A stretch of DNA of 7,019 bases from Chloroflexota bacterium. GTDB lineage: Bacteria > Chloroflexota > Limnocylindria > Limnocylindrales > CSP1-4. Numbering within the stretch: the first letter of the stretch is position 1; each line of letters begins with the position of its first letter. The notes under the pieces are model-generated. The model saw nothing but the letters and a program-made list of their open reading frames with translations, was not told the DNA's origin and did not search any database. Location of the stretch: contig JACCYW010000168.1 in assembly GCA_013696275.1 (NCBI GenBank), forward strand, positions 1 to 7,019, in the 5' to 3' direction. Below are positions 5,436 through 7,019 of this stretch, piece by piece. A program made the position numbers and the translations under genes.

Positions 5436-6367
5436 CAGGCGCGCAGGATAGCCGCCTTGGCGAGCGACTCGAGGGTAGCCAGATCCTCTGTCGTACCGTC
5501 AGGCCCGAGCGCGATCAGGGCGACGTGGTCCGCTCCTGCGGCGCGCATCTCAGCCACGCGTCTGACCAAGCTCGGACCATCTCCGACGGCCACCATGGCG
5601 TCGACCAGGCGGTCACTTGCCGGCATCTGCCAGTCTGTCTCGCTCATGCCCTGGGCACGCCACGAGGCGTGGTAGTTCGGCGTCCGGAGGTATGGCGCCA
5701 GGTACGCGCGGGCGGCCTCGCGACCGGCCGTCGGGTCGGCCTGGTGCACGACCGGGAGCGTGACCGCCAGGAAGGGCCGAGGCCGTCCGGCCTGCGCCGC
5801 CTCTTGGTCCACGATGGCGCGCATCCAGGCCAGCCGTTCGGCGCTGACGAGATAGGGAAAGGCGCCGTCGGCCTCACGCGCTGCCAGACGCAGCATCCGC
5901 TCGCGGAGGGCCGCGATCAGGATGGGTGGCCCATCGGTATCGAGGGTCGCCGGACCGCGATAGGGTGCGCCTCTCAGCCGTCCCAGGTAGTCCGCCATGG
6001 TGCTGACCGGCCGGGCGTATGGATGCCCGCGAACCTTGGTCACCAGGTGCGGATGTGACACCCCCAGGCCGAGGATGAACCTTCCGCCGCTCGCCTCTTC
6101 GATGGTCATCGCGGCCGAATTGGCGGTGACCGCATCGCGTGCGTATATCGAGCAGATGCTCGTGCCCAGACCGATGCGCTCAGTGGCCGAGGAAAGAAGG
6201 GCCATCAACGCGAAGGGCTCACGGCCGACCGTCTCGGGCACCCAGATGGCTCCGTATCCCAGTTCGTCGCAGCGCTGGGCGAAGGTGCGCAGGTCACTGA
6301 TGGCCAAGCTGTCCAGATGAGCCCACAGTCCGACCTGACCGACTCGCTGGAGGGGCATGCTCGTCAT
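5435..6367 (-). CDS. LLM-class (probably F420-dependent) oxidoreductase, TIGR03620 type
   Basis: The product is 310 residues with a luciferase-like TIM barrel, which binds FMN or F420 and oxidises or reduces a small molecule. The pattern is that of the TIGR03620 (MSMEG_4141) subgroup, predicted to use F420. Visible blocks are VGQVGLW (9-15), LGYGAIWVPETVGREP (36-51), IGLGTSICSIYARDAV (65-80), GGRFILGLGVSHPHLV (94-109), ADGAFPYLV (166-174) and GADHVALIALG (278-288). The IYARD and GLGVSH blocks are the most diagnostic. The ATG at 6367 overlaps the upstream methyltransferase stop as ATGA, which favours it over ATG 6358 (residue 4). The stop overlaps proC by one base. The substrate cannot be read from sequence. 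F420 use is inferred from the subgroup; no F420 biosynthesis gene is in the window to support it. Confidence 0.92.
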   Translation of the reverse strand: MTSMPLQRVGQVGLWAHLDSLAISDLRTFAQRCDELGYGAIWVPETVGREPFALMALLSSATERIGLGTSICSIYARDAVTANSAAMTIEEASGGRFILGLGVSHPHLVTKVRGHPYARPVSTMADYLGRLRGAPYRGPATLDTDGPPILIAALRERMLRLAAREADGAFPYLVSAERLAWMRAIVDQEAAQAGRPRPFLAVTLPVVHQADPTAGREAARAYLAPYLRTPNYHASWRAQGMSETDWQMPASDRLVDAMVAVGDGPSLVRRVAEMRAAGADHVALIALGPDGTTEDLATLESLAKAAILRA

Positions 6368-7019
6368 AGCTGGGCGGCGCCCATCAGGAAGAACCGTTCG
6401 GTCTCGCGCACATCGGCCGTCGCAAAACCCGCCCGGATGAGTCCATCTCTGAGCTGACCAGCGCCGTAATACACCTTCGGGATGCGGAATTCACGGCCAT
6501 CCTGGAGTCGGCGCAAGGAAGTCTCCGTCGCGGGATCGAACGCCTCATCAGGGCCGTCAGGACCGGAGCGCGCGCGTTCGTCGAGGAAGAGGAAGCGGCC
6601 CGAGCGCTTGAGCCAGCGCTGCACCAGTCCCAGGAACTCATCCAGCCTCCAGCGCGGGACATGGCTCAACCAGAAGCCACAGAACACCGCGTCCACCTGC
6701 CGATCGGGCTCCGCCCACGCATCACGGACGTGGATGTGGGCCCGAAGGTGATGAGCGACCAGCCGCTGGCGGGCGATCTCCAGCGGCTCCGGGTTGATGT
6801 CGTAGATCGACAACTCGCCCTTGTCGGCCAGGAGTGGCGACCACCAGCCGGTGCCCGCCGCAAGCTCCACGATGTCGCCCGCGATGGGCACACTATCCAG
6901 CCACGTCGCGAGCTCATCTATCTCACGGTCGAACCACAGATCGAGCACCGGCCCACTCGACGCCTGGCCGCGTTGGAGGTACATGTCGTCGTACTCGGGC
7001 GCACGCGCTGCGTAGTAGG
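6364..7019 (-). CDS. Class I SAM-dependent methyltransferase, 5' end beyond the window
   Basis: The frame stays open to the right edge. The first ATG inside (6984) is probably not the start, because the eleven codons before it read YYAARAPEYDD, the usual first helix of this methyltransferase group (YYAARA-x-EYD). A few N-terminal residues are therefore missing from view. Numbering the 217 visible residues, motif I is VELAAGTGWWSPLLA (50-64). The acidic ribose-binding loop is SIYDINPEPLEIAR (70-83), and motif IV is DAVFCGFWLSHVP (109-121). The post-motif strand is GRFLFLDE (140-147). A C-terminal part with YYGAGQLRDGLIRAGF (182-197) completes the fold. The methyl acceptor is unknown. It is the first visible gene of a three-gene minus-strand operon and overlaps the oxidoreductase start by 4 bp. 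Whether other genes precede it lies beyond the edge. Confidence 0.92.
   Translation of the reverse strand, partial: YYAARAPEYDDMYLQRGQASSGPVLDLWFDREIDELATWLDSVPIAGDIVELAAGTGWWSPLLADKGELSIYDINPEPLEIARQRLVAHHLRAHIHVRDAWAEPDRQVDAVFCGFWLSHVPRWRLDEFLGLVQRWLKRSGRFLFLDERARSGPDGPDEAFDPATETSLRRLQDGREFRIPKVYYGAGQLRDGLIRAGFATADVRETERFFLMGAAQL

Noticed and set aside
4707..6058. Plus-strand frames at 4707-5399 and 5429-6058
   Set aside because: They run antisense to proC and the oxidoreductase, whose motifs are complete; their translations are arginine- and histidine-rich with no family resemblance.

Overview
The window is high-GC bacterial chromosome with densely packed genes and no mobile element, tRNA, rRNA, CRISPR array or phage gene that I can see. 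A predicted F420-dependent luciferase-like oxidoreductase, a homogentisate dioxygenase of the short HSN-type, GTG starts and several weak or absent Shine-Dalgarno sites suggest an actinobacterium or a high-GC Chloroflexota lineage (Limnocylindria-like). That placement is inference from gene families and style; no marker gene is present to settle it.

Layout, left to right. On the minus strand, 31-891 encodes a secreted DUF4394 protein. It is divergent from 1072-2310 (+), a homogentisate 1,2-dioxygenase of tyrosine/phenylalanine breakdown. A 174-bp gap containing several short inverted repeats leads to 2485-2964 (+), a small DinB-like four-helix metal protein. Then comes the only long non-coding stretch (2965-3367). 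It holds degenerate 24-27-bp repeats, a bulged hairpin and a near-perfect 30-bp palindrome. Next is a two-gene operon, 3368-4228 and 4228-4599 (+), encoding the paired unknown families TIGR02587 (DUF2391 polytopic membrane protein) and TIGR02588 (single-pass protein with an outside domain). This pair meets, tail to tail with a 16-bp overlap, a minus-strand operon reading right to left. That operon encodes a SAM-dependent methyltransferase (6364 to beyond the right edge), a TIGR03620-type luciferase-like oxidoreductase (5435-6367) and pyrroline-5-carboxylate reductase ProC (4584-5435).

How the genes may work together. The minus-strand trio is joined by an ATGA (4-bp) and a TGATG (1-bp) stop/start overlap, so it is almost certainly one translationally coupled transcript. 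Only ProC has a defined step, the last reaction of proline synthesis. The TIGR02587/02588 genes also share one base and very likely form a membrane complex of unknown function. The homogentisate dioxygenase stands without its usual partners (HPPD, fumarylacetoacetase), but a DinB-fold protein lies just downstream. That superfamily includes thiol-dependent maleylpyruvate isomerase, so a role in the next isomerisation step is a testable guess.

No clear new defence or mobile system is present. The parts most worth a second look are the structured repeat spacer at 2965-3367, the internal duplication in the TIGR02587 protein, the altered metal-ligand spacing in the dioxygenase and the dioxygenase/DinB pairing.
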